A DNA stretch of 36,839 nt from a virus, in IMG/VR virus record IMGVR_UViG_3300046499_000501, positions 1-36,839 of that record. The stretch is one strand, 5' to 3'. The notes beneath the pieces are model-generated. The model worked only from the letters and a program-made list of their open reading frames with translations. It was not told the DNA's origin and made no database searches. Shown here piece after piece: positions 1 to 7,858 of the stretch. Each line of letters begins with the position of its first letter. Within the stretch, counting starts at the first letter, position 1. Position numbers and translations under genes: made by a program.

Positions 1-1318
1 TAGGAAAAGTCCAATAAACCATTTCAACATAATGATCTCTAATTCCATAGACTCTAAATACTCCTTGATCTGAATTATGAATATCAAAAACAGTATCGGG
101 GATTTTATCGTCAATACGCTCTACGTTTGCTCCATTGCAGGCATGAATACCGACGTTTCCAACGCCAATACATACTTTATCAAAGGGAACTATGGAAAAG
201 GTAGATTCTGCACCAAGTTCTGTATTAATTTGTTGCCAACTAAATGGAAATGCTTGGTTACCGGTATATACCAATTCCCATGTTGATCGTTCAAAAAAAA
301 CAACAAGACGATCTTTAACAAATTCTACCGTAATAATTGCTTCGGTTGTTGTAGCAAATATTGCGCTACCGCGTCCTGGAATATCTTGTCGCCATGCATT
401 AACATCTAACGGAGATCCTAATTGTGAATAGCGCACTCTATTACTATAATTGGTTCCTGGTAACGGTCCGGCAGGGCCTTCCCATGTATTGAAAGCTAAC
501 AGTCTATTTTTGAAGGCAACAATAATACGTGCGGAATTAAGAAAGTTAGGCGTTGCATCTATTTGTGGTCTAAAGCTAGTCCATTGTATTCCGTCATAAT
601 AGCGCATGAAATTAGGTTCAAGTTCATTAAAATTTGTTACAAAGAAGATTTTACTTGAAGCATCATTGCCAAGCCATGTATCTGTCCAAAAGAACTGCGA
701 ATCGTCTCCTGTCCACACAGCATCACCAGGTGCAGCTTCTGCTGAAATTCTGTCCCAACCACCATTATATTGATAGGCATAGCGTGTATCAAAAGCTATT
801 ACAAATTCATCGTTGATAGAATTTTGATCATAAGTTCTCAATCCCATAACCGGGAACCCGGGATAGAAAAAAACATCAGTGTTATCGGGTAGCGCTACTC
901 CAGTAATATTAAAAGCTGATCCTGTAGGACCAACTGTTAAATCATATGTTGCGGGAGCGACTGAATTGTCACTACGCAACATTTGCTGTGGGCCTGCCGC
1001 AGGATTATATACTGTAAATATAATATCACCAATACTAAAAGACTGCCCTATGCCTATAGGCATGTCAGTATCTGCAAGAATTGTTCTCACATTACCAGAC
1101 CATACGCCGCCAGTTATAAATCCTATATTTATTCTTAGTCGAGACACCAATGAATTATCACCAATCCATCGTGATCCAAAACGTTTTCTTACACGTCCTC
1201 TAAAAACATATACATTATTCAATTCAGCGAAAGCTTCATCGGGAATTAGCCACGGTTTGCGATCTGTTTGTAGACCACTATTTTCATCATAAGGTGCGAT
1301 AAAAAAACGATCTGCCAT
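1..1318 (-). CDS. Tail hub/nozzle protein, P22 gp10 / T7 gp12-like (N-terminal 439 codons; runs off window)
   Basis: This is an open leftward frame from ATG at 1318 to the window edge with no stop. The product starts MADRFFIAPYDENSG and contains repeated beta-strand blades. It ends at the edge in YVEMVYWTFP. The frame resumes at the other end of the window (FPSTEANADFPYPNRV, then NYKTGTWAF) and stops at 35914. The joined protein is about 744 aa if the nine-base overlap is counted once, or 747 if it is kept twice; both are in frame. Length, early beta-rich layout and position next to the adaptor gene fit the family of P22 gp10 / T7 gp12 tail hub (packaged-DNA stabilisation) proteins that close the head and form the short tail tube. 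Start choice: AGGGATG lies upstream and the previous gene ends at 1323, five bases away. The assignment rests on recognition of sequence style, not a search. Confidence 0.8.
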   Translation of the reverse strand, partial: MADRFFIAPYDENSGLQTDRKPWLIPDEAFAELNNVYVFRGRVRKRFGSRWIGDNSLVSRLRINIGFITGGVWSGNVRTILADTDMPIGIGQSFSIGDIIFTVYNPAAGPQQMLRSDNSVAPATYDLTVGPTGSAFNITGVALPDNTDVFFYPGFPVMGLRTYDQNSINDEFVIAFDTRYAYQYNGGWDRISAEAAPGDAVWTGDDSQFFWTDTWLGNDASSKIFFVTNFNELEPNFMRYYDGIQWTSFRPQIDATPNFLNSARIIVAFKNRLLAFNTWEGPAGPLPGTNYSNRVRYSQLGSPLDVNAWRQDIPGRGSAIFATTTEAIITVEFVKDRLVVFFERSTWELVYTGNQAFPFSWQQINTELGAESTFSIVPFDKVCIGVGNVGIHACNGANVERIDDKIPDTVFDIHNSDQGVFRVYGIRDHYVEMVYWTFP

Positions 1319-1322
1319 ATCA

Positions 1323-1925
1323 TTACATCCCTATAGCTAAATAACTAAAGAATACTGTTCCTGGAGGATTAGATCCACCAAATTTACTCACAGTAAAATT
1401 AGGAAATACAATAGTTTTGAGACCAATAACATTATTGTAAGAAGCGCTGGTGTCTAATGTTGTGGTCAGAACGGTAAATAAATTAGTGAAATTCGGAGAA
1501 CCAGGCACATCAGCGTTAACATCTATAGTTACCGTTGCGTTTCCTGCGAAACCAATGTTAGCATGCCATTTAAACATGATACCCGATGGAAGCCGTGTCC
1601 ATCCCGGATTAGACCATCCCGCAGAAGTAAATTCCACTATCTGTGCAGCAGTAGGCGCGGTCGATCCGGCTTGATGAGTAAATACTAATTCTGGTTGATT
1701 AGTTATTGCAGACAATTGTGAATATAGCTGTAAGATTCCTGCTTGCGTAGCTGGTACTGGATTTTGAATGGGAAAAGACACTTTATTATGTTGACCTTGG
1801 CCAGATATATTATAATCAACATGATCTACTTGAAAAGCTGTATCAATAACAGAGAAGTTCTGATTTATTGGTACGCGAGTTATGTTGAGCGTTTGCCCAC
1901 TCAATGGAACATTATTTAAAGCCAC
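1323..1925 (-). CDS. Probable tail protein with gp53-like C-terminal module
   Basis: A 200-aa protein starting with GTG at 1925 behind a strong AAGGAGAT ribosome-binding site. The N-terminus (LNNVPLSGQTLNITRVPINQ, then DHVDYN and GQGQHNKV) is the pattern of phage tail proteins that sense or bind other tail components. The middle has WTRLPSGIMFKW, the hallmark-like strand of gp53-like tail domains, followed by beta-rich sequence to the C-terminus. No membrane segment or catalytic motif is visible. It sits between the tail hub gene (starts 1318) and an HNH endonuclease. Without the endonuclease it would directly follow the adaptor gene, as expected for a tail or adhesin component. Its exact place in the particle is inferred. 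Confidence 0.6.
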   Translation of the reverse strand: MALNNVPLSGQTLNITRVPINQNFSVIDTAFQVDHVDYNISGQGQHNKVSFPIQNPVPATQAGILQLYSQLSAITNQPELVFTHQAGSTAPTAAQIVEFTSAGWSNPGWTRLPSGIMFKWHANIGFAGNATVTIDVNADVPGSPNFTNLFTVLTTTLDTSASYNNVIGLKTIVFPNFTVSKFGGSNPPGTVFFSYLAIGM

Positions 1926-1934
1926 AATATCTCC

Positions 1935-2663
1935 TTATACATGCTTCCAGATTCTTCTATGAATGATACTGCTAACGGTGCCAGAGGTTATATTAAATCT
2001 TTCACATAGGCTAGCATTACTAGCCCCTTGTTGCCATAGTCTTCTTAATTCAATTATATCCATTGAAAGCAATTTACTATGTTGACGTTCTTTTTCAATC
2101 ATATCTAATGTATTTTCCATATGGCTTCCCACCCACAGATGATCAGGATTGACACAAGAAGGCACATCACATAAATGGCATATATACATCCCATCTTGAA
2201 TAGGGCCATTGAATAATTCATAAGCCACACGAGATGCTATAGCGCTCTTATTTTCCTTAAAACATAATTTACCATAGCCACCTCTTTTAATTGTGCCTTT
2301 CCATATCCAACAACTATCAGTTTTTTCTACATATGACATAAACCTACAGTTATCAGAACAAAATGCTCGAGCATATTTTTTATAACATAAAGTAGAACAC
2401 AGCTCACATGGATATTGCTTAACTTTTCCGGTTCTTTTTAAATATGCATTAATATATGCATGTCTTTTAGTATTTCCAACATGAGATTTCGAAACACTTT
2501 TACTTCGACATCTTTTGCATTGCTTACGATAATAATTTTTATCTTTTTTAGCCGCATTATCAGTTGTCAAATCTATCAAACAATCTTTGCACTTTTTGTT
2601 TAAAGTATTGCCACCATCAATAAGGCCAGCCGCCTCCACCGAAGAATCCTCCACCAAGACCAT
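1935..2663 (-). CDS. HNH homing endonuclease (HNH_3 type) with Cys4 zinc fingers and C-terminal HTH
   Basis: A free-standing homing endonuclease of about 242 aa. Order of parts: an N-terminal Cys pair region (KKCKDC, then CKRC), a second zinc site (CELCSTLC, then CSDNC), and the HNH_3 core CWIWKG...GGYG...CHLCDVPSCVNPDHLW. It ends in a helix-turn-helix tail (ASNASLCERFNITSGTVSSI, then RIWKH) for DNA recognition. The frame is open to 2717, but ATG 2663 is preferred because AGGGAAAA precedes it. Even so it overlaps the 3' end of the adaptor gene (stop at 2617) by 47 bases in another frame. Such enzymes nick or cut intronless cognate sites and copy themselves; here it is lodged between two structural genes. 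A later GTG start inside the adaptor's glycine-rich tail is also possible. Confidence 0.9.
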   Translation of the reverse strand: MVLVEDSSVEAAGLIDGGNTLNKKCKDCLIDLTTDNAAKKDKNYYRKQCKRCRSKSVSKSHVGNTKRHAYINAYLKRTGKVKQYPCELCSTLCYKKYARAFCSDNCRFMSYVEKTDSCWIWKGTIKRGGYGKLCFKENKSAIASRVAYELFNGPIQDGMYICHLCDVPSCVNPDHLWVGSHMENTLDMIEKERQHSKLLSMDIIELRRLWQQGASNASLCERFNITSGTVSSIIHRRIWKHV

Positions 2664-3663
2664 GCGTTTTTCCCTGAGTATAAATTGTGATCGTTCTCTC
2701 ATTAGCCTGTTGTACAAGCGTTGTTCGTAATACGAGACGCTCTTGCTGCTTGAATTCGGGCATGATTAATTGTACACTATCCATATCCATTCTGTCTTCA
2801 AATATTTTTTTTGCGCTACCAAAAACTATATATTGCCACCATTGTTCCAAATAAGGCACATCAGTTGAATTAATTAACTCTGTAGGCCTCACATCGACTT
2901 CTAATTGAATAGAGTATGTTTTATCCGGTACCGGCCTAATGGTGAACTTGTCATCATAATACAACATACAAAGCGGTTTGCCGGGCTGATAAAGAATTCC
3001 TTCAAACCAAATAGTTGCTGCGGTCTGAGTAATACTCGGAAACGTTATAGTATATTGACCGGAAACATAATTAATAAAATTCGCAGGGTTCGGTATTGTG
3101 TCATACGGTGGCACTAAGGGAACATTAGCCTGAGTAAGATTTCCTATAGTGTTGCTAATAGGAACGTCTACCATGATCATAGATGTTCCGTTAGTGTCTA
3201 AGCAATTAAAGTTAACACTTTCTTGCAGGATAAATGGCACACCAGTTCGAGGGGGAATTATAGTTCCTACAAAAGGTCCGGAGGAATTATTACCCACTAA
3301 AAGGGTATCAGCAATAGTATTAGTTTGAGGATAATATCCATAAAATACATCACGCCATTGCGTATAGAAAGATTGAACACCTGCCATATACACCGGTGGA
3401 TGGACTGCTACATATTTATTTCTAAAGTTATATAAAGGATCAGTAGGGACAGTAGTGTTAGTATCGTAAACATCTACGCCAGGCTGTGTATAGAACGTAA
3501 GGAGCGTCCTTAAAGAGAACAAGCGTAAATGTTCAGGAAAATCGTACAAAATAAACGTATTGATATACTCATCCAATTGAGAATCACTTATTTGAGAGAG
3601 GGATGGACTTCGTGTTATCCTGCGTATCTTCGTACGTATAGCTTGTAAAGTAGAATTTGCCAT
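2617..3663 (-). CDS. Head-to-tail adaptor / tail tubular protein A-like
   Basis: A 348-aa protein starting at ATG 3663 behind GGAG. The N-terminus is helical (SLSQISDSQLDEYINTFILY, then FPEHLRLF), the middle is beta-rich, and the C-terminal part returns to helix (YLEQWWQYIVFGSAKKIFED, then EFKQQERLV). This helix-beta-helix layout is known for the adaptor that binds beneath the portal ring (T7 gp11 / P22 gp4 role). It ends in a glycine-rich tail (GLGGGFFGGGGWPY) that overlaps the HNH gene. Its place in the order portal-scaffold-capsid-adaptor-hub agrees with the role. The family assignment is from overall pattern; residues that would prove it are not known to me. Confidence 0.72.
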   Translation of the reverse strand: MANSTLQAIRTKIRRITRSPSLSQISDSQLDEYINTFILYDFPEHLRLFSLRTLLTFYTQPGVDVYDTNTTVPTDPLYNFRNKYVAVHPPVYMAGVQSFYTQWRDVFYGYYPQTNTIADTLLVGNNSSGPFVGTIIPPRTGVPFILQESVNFNCLDTNGTSMIMVDVPISNTIGNLTQANVPLVPPYDTIPNPANFINYVSGQYTITFPSITQTAATIWFEGILYQPGKPLCMLYYDDKFTIRPVPDKTYSIQLEVDVRPTELINSTDVPYLEQWWQYIVFGSAKKIFEDRMDMDSVQLIMPEFKQQERLVLRTTLVQQANERTITIYTQGKTHGLGGGFFGGGGWPY

Positions 3664-3693
3664 TACTAAACTCCAAATCCTTATATGTTTATA

Positions 3694-4101
3694 TTACTCT
3701 AAAGGGTAAGGTACCCCGTTTAAAACATTTTGAGTAGCTTGAGTTAAGATACTATTTATTTCCCCAACTGGCACTACTTGTGCAGGGGTCCCAAATGCAC
3801 CCGGTTGATAATCAGGAACGCTAAAAGCATCAAAGTTAGTTGTATCAATGTCGATAGTAAATTGCACATCATTAACCTTCGTAACAATGCCCTCTAATTC
3901 ATTCGCCTGCGTCATCCCAAACCCATCAGGTACATAAAGACGAGCGATTAATCCGGTAGAATATTGATGATTACCAGGATTAACACCATCAAATGTAGTC
4001 GTTACCAATGCATTTTCAGCATTAGTTATAGAAAGTATATTTCTCATTGCACGCTGAAACACGGGAGACTGTTGAGCATAATAATTTGGGGTATTAGGCA
4101 T
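3694..4101 (-). CDS. Virion protein with FCCH-like beta domain
   Basis: A 135-aa protein. The ATG at 4101 follows AGGAGTAATTG; a TTG one codon earlier is possible but not needed. The middle carries a module (HQYSTGLIARLYVP, GMTQANELEGIVTKV, FTIDIDTTNFDAF, then PAQVVPVGE) that recurs in the gene at 4669-5682. The pattern resembles the small FCCH-like beta barrel common in phage structural proteins: a short His-x-Tyr/Phe-x-x-Gly turn, then GMTxLxG, then DxTxFxAF. Position between adaptor and capsid genes points to a virion or neck component. No enzymatic motif is present. Confidence 0.6.
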   Translation of the reverse strand: MPNTPNYYAQQSPVFQRAMRNILSITNAENALVTTTFDGVNPGNHQYSTGLIARLYVPDGFGMTQANELEGIVTKVNDVQFTIDIDTTNFDAFSVPDYQPGAFGTPAQVVPVGEINSILTQATQNVLNGVPYPLE

Positions 4102-4110
4102 CAATTACTC

Positions 4111-4602
4111 CTATGGGGAAGCAGTTACTTCTGTTAAATTAGCGGGATACATATCTACATCATCATCCATATATTCTAGTGAATGAAAAGCATAACGATG
4201 TACTTTTTTAGCCATCTGTAGAGTATTTGTTTGTATTCTTCCATCATTGCTCGTTGCTCCACGAATTCCCTGTTGCCCAAATTCACCTGGCATATGCTGG
4301 TATTCTTTATAAAAACAATTATTGTTCAAATGACGCGCAACGCCTCGTGGTAATGTGTAGCGTTCACCATCCCACAATTCATATACTTCGTTTTCTTGGC
4401 CAGGATAATATTTATAGCTAAAAATAACAGAGCCTCTGCCACCATTAGTTGCAGGGTTTTCAAGGTTTTTAAATATTCCTGTTACCATTTCAGAATCACG
4501 ATCGCGCATCTTTTTAATTTGTTTCGCCAACTCTTCACGTGAAATCTTTTTGGTTGTTGATTGAGGCGTAGCAACACCTGATCTAACTTCTGGTTTGTTC
4601 AT
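4111..4602 (-). CDS. Conserved unknown virion-region protein
   Basis: A 163-aa protein, ATG at 4602 after GGGGATATT, stopping at TAG seven bases before the start of the next gene. The N-terminal third is charged and probably helical (KKISREELAKQIKKMRDRDS). The rest contains SVIFSYKYYPGQENEVYELW, RYTLPRGVARHLNNNC and KEYQHMPGEF. Aromatic and proline-rich turns suggest a folded structural protein rather than an enzyme. There is no signal peptide or membrane segment. I recall similar proteins beside capsid genes in environmental phages without a known role, so I leave it as a head or neck associated unknown. Confidence 0.6.
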   Translation of the reverse strand: MNKPEVRSGVATPQSTTKKISREELAKQIKKMRDRDSEMVTGIFKNLENPATNGGRGSVIFSYKYYPGQENEVYELWDGERYTLPRGVARHLNNNCFYKEYQHMPGEFGQQGIRGATSNDGRIQTNTLQMAKKVHRYAFHSLEYMDDDVDMYPANLTEVTASP

Positions 4603-4668
4603 AATATCCCCTTTAATAAGTTATGGAATTGGAAAGAGAACGATTAAATCCTCTTTCCAATTATTCAT

Positions 4669-5682
4669 CTATTCATTATCTACAGAGAATGATTTACCAG
4701 CAAGCCAGTAAATAACATCATCTTCGACTCCAGCAGGAGAGCCTGTTCCCGCTTGAAGTTGAATACCAATAATTCCGGTATTTACCGTAGCATCGGCAAG
4801 TATATTTGCGCCTAATTGAAGTGCTGTGGCAGTATCTTCACCTATTGGAACAACTTGAGCTGGAGTAAATCCAGGGGTAGTTGTCAACGGGAATGCAAAT
4901 AGAGTAAAACCTGTAGTATCTACATTAACAGTAATTGTATTGGTAAAACCATTTTCATCAGGATCACCAATAGCAACAATAGTAGCTTCCACACCATCTA
5001 ATTCTGTCATCCCAAATGTATCAGCAGTTATAGTAGGGACAATAAACCTGATAGATTGGCCTACGGTATATTCATGTGTTACCGATAATGTCACAATAGC
5101 TTGTGTATCTTGTGTAATATCAGTGATATAACGTGTTGATGGATAGAAATACGGATTATAAGGAATTCGACGGAAAGTACCTGCACCAGGATTAGCACTT
5201 GCTATTCCCTGCATAAAGGCAAGCTCAAAGCTTGTTGATGGAATGATATTATCAATAGTAAAATCTAAACCGCCCAATTGCTTAGCACCCACAGTAGAAA
5301 ATATACGTACCACGTCACCATCATTTAATGACGAAGTACTAGAGGTATTTACCACTGGAGGAGTAGCACCTGTTATTCCAGAAAGAGATAAAGAAGGTCC
5401 TGGTAAGTTTACGGTAGTATCGATTAAGTAGAAACCTGCATTTGCAGCAATTTGAGCTACAGCAAGGGCACCAGTAACCGCGGTCTTAGTATAAATAGTA
5501 CCTCGACCTTGCGTCATTCCTCGTTGCCAGTAAAATTCTGCTCCAGTACCTGCACCAGAGGCATATGATACTGTTTCATTTTTTACCCACATAAAATCTA
5601 CACCGGTACGTAAAGGAATTTGTACTGCTGTACCAAGTGAAGTAAATCTTCCTTGAAGAGTTCCTGTAAAAACAACTGACAT
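4669..5682 (-). CDS. Virion surface/decoration-type protein with FCCH-like module
   Basis: A 337-aa protein, ATG at 5682 behind AAGGAGAATACT, 10 bases downstream of the capsid gene stop. The first 100 residues are small and Gly/Thr/Ala rich (FTGTLQGRFTSLGTAVQIPL, SYASGAGTGAEFYWQRGMTQ). The C-terminal half carries the same module as the 3694-4101 gene: HEYTVGQSIRFIVP, FGMTELDGVEATIVAI, NVDTTGFTLFAFP and PAQVVPIGED. Immediate cotranscription with the major capsid protein suggests a capsid decoration or auxiliary head protein made in high amounts. The role is inferred from context and composition. Confidence 0.6.
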   Translation of the reverse strand: MSVVFTGTLQGRFTSLGTAVQIPLRTGVDFMWVKNETVSYASGAGTGAEFYWQRGMTQGRGTIYTKTAVTGALAVAQIAANAGFYLIDTTVNLPGPSLSLSGITGATPPVVNTSSTSSLNDGDVVRIFSTVGAKQLGGLDFTIDNIIPSTSFELAFMQGIASANPGAGTFRRIPYNPYFYPSTRYITDITQDTQAIVTLSVTHEYTVGQSIRFIVPTITADTFGMTELDGVEATIVAIGDPDENGFTNTITVNVDTTGFTLFAFPLTTTPGFTPAQVVPIGEDTATALQLGANILADATVNTGIIGIQLQAGTGSPAGVEDDVIYWLAGKSFSVDNE

Positions 5683-5692
5683 AGTATTCTCC

Positions 5693-6637
5693 TTATCTTA
5701 GCGTACAGCGCATGTTAATTATCCAGAGATCATTAAGGATACGCGGCACTTCAGCAAATACATAACCAATAGTTACATTTTGGAAAAGCGGATCCGAGAA
5801 TACTGGCGGTCTATACAAGAATCGAGCGGAATAGTTATCTTGCTCAACGCATGCTAATGCTTCCATTCCTTGTACAAACACATTGTAAACATTATTACCT
5901 AATGCTGATGCATTTGGAGAAACAGATGCTACAGAAGAAAGCATGAAACGTACGTTATTAACACTTCCCCACTCACTCCTTAACACACGGTTATCATTTG
6001 GATAATTCCACTTAGATATGAAACCGTTAATATTATTCAAATCTGGTGCTAATTTAGTATGACCTAAAGCTAAATATGCATCACGAACTGGTCCAGTACC
6101 AAACTTATCTTCACCGCCGATAGTATCTAAAATCATCCACGCATCGTTAGTTAACAATGTGGAGGTAACTTCATCAATATCTGAAAGGGATAAATCAGTA
6201 GGAAGATCACCATTATTACCACCAGTACTATTATAGATAGAAGCAGTCGCCGCTAGCATATCACGAGTTAACTGATCTTCAGTCATCCGGAGTGATAGAC
6301 CAAGCAATTCTGCTGTTTCATTAAGAACAGGGTCTTGGTTTTGTAAGGTTACTTGCTGATTTATTGCTACATATAGACCATAAAATGACATAGTAGCATC
6401 AATATCAACACGATTTAATGGGGTCGCTGGAGGAGTTGCACCACTTGGCCCAAGAGGAACTGGGGCTGTAGGCAATCTATCATAGCGCGCCATACGCAAC
6501 GTTCTTCCACCTTTAGCTGGTAAACGTTTTGAAAGTGCTCCTAATTTCATAATAAGGTTCGGTGTTCTTACCGACAAAAGCACGTCATCAAAAGTTTGCT
6601 GCACAGGGGCAGGAAGCGTTGTAGGTGTAGTTATCAT
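5693..6637 (-). CDS. Major capsid protein, N4-gp56 family
   Basis: A 314-aa HK97-fold type major capsid protein. Features of the N4-gp56 group are visible: an early FDDVLLSVRTPNLI segment, the GGRTLRMARYDRLPTAPVPL strand, then PLNRVDIDATMSFYGLYVAI and NQDPVLNETAELLG, followed by LTRDMLAATAS. The C-terminus has VQGMEALACVEQ and a beta end (VFAEVPRILN). Start: two ATGs lie six bases apart; the one at 6637 has proper spacing from AGGAGT, while 6643 is too close. It lies downstream of scaffold (7124-7858) and of a long structured spacer with its own candidate promoter, which would let capsid protein be expressed far above its neighbours. Confidence 0.9.
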   Translation of the reverse strand: MITTPTTLPAPVQQTFDDVLLSVRTPNLIMKLGALSKRLPAKGGRTLRMARYDRLPTAPVPLGPSGATPPATPLNRVDIDATMSFYGLYVAINQQVTLQNQDPVLNETAELLGLSLRMTEDQLTRDMLAATASIYNSTGGNNGDLPTDLSLSDIDEVTSTLLTNDAWMILDTIGGEDKFGTGPVRDAYLALGHTKLAPDLNNINGFISKWNYPNDNRVLRSEWGSVNNVRFMLSSVASVSPNASALGNNVYNVFVQGMEALACVEQDNYSARFLYRPPVFSDPLFQNVTIGYVFAEVPRILNDLWIINMRCTLR

Positions 6638-6695
6638 ACACATACTCCTAAAATACAAACGTACACGGATTAAACTTTTTTATTTTGACCATGAG

Positions 6696-6790
6696 TTGGA
6701 CGACTACTCTTTTCGTCCGATTGGAGTGGCGAGCTCCGTTTCGCCATGGGCCGACGACGCCCGGGTACGTCTGTAATTAGCGAGATTACA
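6696..6790 (-). ncRNA. GC-rich chain of four hairpins in the capsid-gene leader
   Basis: Four short perfect or near-perfect stems follow one another. Stem pairs are TTGGACGA/TCGTCCGA (6696-6720), TGGCGA/TCGCCA (6727-6746), GGGC/GCCC (6748-6762) and TGTAAT/ATTACA (6772-6790), with loops of 7-9 bases. The patch is clearly richer in G and C than the flanks. It would sit in the 5' untranslated part of the capsid mRNA, 60-150 bases before the ATG at 6637 and just after the candidate promoter at 6804-6833. Possible roles are mRNA stabilisation, a regulatory element or an independent small RNA; no known riboswitch or ribozyme core was recognised. Confidence 0.5.
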
Positions 6791-6803
6791 TTACGCTATG
6801 ATT

Positions 6804-6833
6804 ATTATATACACGAAAAAGTATGATAGACAA
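6804..6833 (-). promoter_or_regulatory. Candidate sigma70-like promoter for the capsid operon
   Basis: Read leftward, TTGTCT (6833-6828) is followed after 18 bases by a perfect TATAAT (6809-6804). Transcription would start near 6797, just ahead of the hairpin chain, and run into the capsid gene. The -35 is imperfect and the spacing one base long, so this is a moderate match only. Confidence 0.4.
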
Positions 6834-6840
6834 TATATTA

Positions 6841-6929
6841 GAGATACTTCAAGAGCTTTCGAGGTACTTACTGCACAGAGGTACGGTAATTATTAGAAGG
6901 ATACTTTAAAAAAGCTCTTGAAGTATCTC
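6841..6929. repeat. 19-bp perfect inverted repeat with 51-base centre
   Basis: GAGATACTTCAAGAGCTTT at 6841-6859 is exactly repeated in reverse complement at 6911-6929. The 51-base centre contains two GAGGTAC words. A stem this long inside a non-coding spacer could be an RNA hairpin in readthrough transcripts or a DNA site bound by a protein. It lacks the U-run of a simple terminator. Confidence 0.75.
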
Positions 6930-6935
6930 CGATGA

Positions 6936-7062
6936 GGGTCCGTCTCAAGCTTTTGGGGGGTCCCACTCAAGCTTTTATAAAAAAACACATTAACTACTAT
7001 CTTTTTTACTCAATATTTAGGGGATCCCACTCAAGCTTTTGGGGGGTCCGTCTCAAGCTTTT
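6936..7062. repeat. Four-copy 19-20 bp direct repeat, GGGTCCNNCTCAAGCTTTT
   Basis: Copies lie at 6936-6954, 6958-6976, 7021-7040 and 7044-7062. All share GGG(A)TCC, a variable GT or CA pair, then CTCAAGCTTTT. They form two couples about 22 bases apart internally; each couple ends in ATAAAAAA, and the GT/CA order is swapped between couples. The next GGGTCCCA at 7071 is the start of the terminator stem and looks like a fifth, partial copy. No gene is present here. The unit contains palindromic AAGCTT, so it may be a protein-binding site. Confidence 0.8.
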
Positions 7063-7064
7063 AT

Positions 7065-7100
7065 AAAAAAGGGTCCCAGCAAAAGTATAAACTGGAACCC
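7065..7100 (-). terminator. Rho-independent terminator after scaffold gene
   Basis: Read leftward: GGGTTCCAG, a 12-base loop, CTGGGACCC, then six T residues. The stem is nine pairs with one mismatch and is followed directly by the U-run. It lies 23 bases past the scaffold stop codon, so it should lower readthrough from scaffold into capsid. Confidence 0.8.
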
Positions 7101-7123
7101 CCAACAAAAAAGAGAGAAATTTA

Positions 7124-7858
7124 TTACTGCTTAAGACGCTTTGCTTCGTCAACCTGTTTACGTAATTGGTCTTTACGATCTTCAGTAAGTATACGTCTAT
7201 CGTAGTCACCGACACGTGTCAATGGAGTATCAGAAGATTGAGGAGAAGCATTAGCGGCAGAACGAGGCTTAGCTCTATTCTCTTCAACTTTTCTATCAAG
7301 TTCTTGATATTGATCAGTTAATATACCACTGTTCTTTATTAATTCATATGCAACATAACCTTTATCATATATATCAGAGTTAGCCAATATAGTTCTGTAT
7401 AAAGCAGGCTTTTGTTGTTGCAATCTTTCTAAATTCTCTTTGCTTACAACAGTTTCAAAGTCATTAAACTGGTTTTTAAGTCTCATCTCAGCTTGATGCA
7501 TTGAATTCTGTTGATTATATTCTTCAAATTGCTTTTTGGTATTTTTCAGCTCTTGTTTAAGATTCTTTACATACTTTTTTAGATGCTTGCCTTCAATATA
7601 AGTATCATCACTCAGATCAAAATCATCTTCATCATCAATCTGTATCTTGTTATTATTTTGAGATTGTTGTGACATATTCATTTGAACCATGCGCTCTAGT
7701 TCAAGTGATCTTCGTTCAGCAGCCTCAGCACGTTCTCTCAAAATGCGCATACTGGTATCTTTTGGAGATTCTTGCGGAGTATCCTGTGGCTTTTCTACAA
7801 CAGTTTCTTGTGCTGCTGGATATAAATGCTCAGATGCTTCGTTTAATTGATCAGACAT
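7124..7858 (-). CDS. Capsid scaffolding protein
   Basis: A 244-aa, highly charged, mostly helical protein. Parts: a Pro/Gln/Glu-rich N-terminus, an amphipathic helix (RILRERAEAAERRSLELERM), an acidic patch (IDDEDDFDLSDDTYIEG), then a long coiled coil (KHLKKYVKNLKQELKNTKKQ, FEEYNQQNS) and a basic C-terminal helix (RKDQLRKQVDEAKRLKQ). Basic C-terminal helices of scaffolds bind the capsid protein in known systems. It lies directly upstream of the capsid gene, as scaffold genes normally do. ATG 7858 follows AGGAGAAAAC and overlaps the upstream gene by 16 bases. No protease motif is visible. Confidence 0.82.
   Translation of the reverse strand: MSDQLNEASEHLYPAAQETVVEKPQDTPQESPKDTSMRILRERAEAAERRSLELERMVQMNMSQQSQNNNKIQIDDEDDFDLSDDTYIEGKHLKKYVKNLKQELKNTKKQFEEYNQQNSMHQAEMRLKNQFNDFETVVSKENLERLQQQKPALYRTILANSDIYDKGYVAYELIKNSGILTDQYQELDRKVEENRAKPRSAANASPQSSDTPLTRVGDYDRRILTEDRKDQLRKQVDEAKRLKQ

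Noticed and set aside
879-1292. Rightward 137-codon open frame opposite the tail hub
   Set aside because: It is antisense to the frame that continues across the window ends and lacks a start signal.
6690-6930. Hammerhead or other self-cleaving ribozyme
   Set aside because: Hairpins are present but no CTGATGA plus GAAA core in the right order on either strand.
6936-7062. CRISPR array
   Set aside because: Only four units, spacers are 3-44 bases and not unique in style, and no cas gene is present.
7006-7215. Leftward 69-codon reading overlapping the terminator and the scaffold end
   Set aside because: It begins inside the scaffold gene in another frame and runs through the repeat array.
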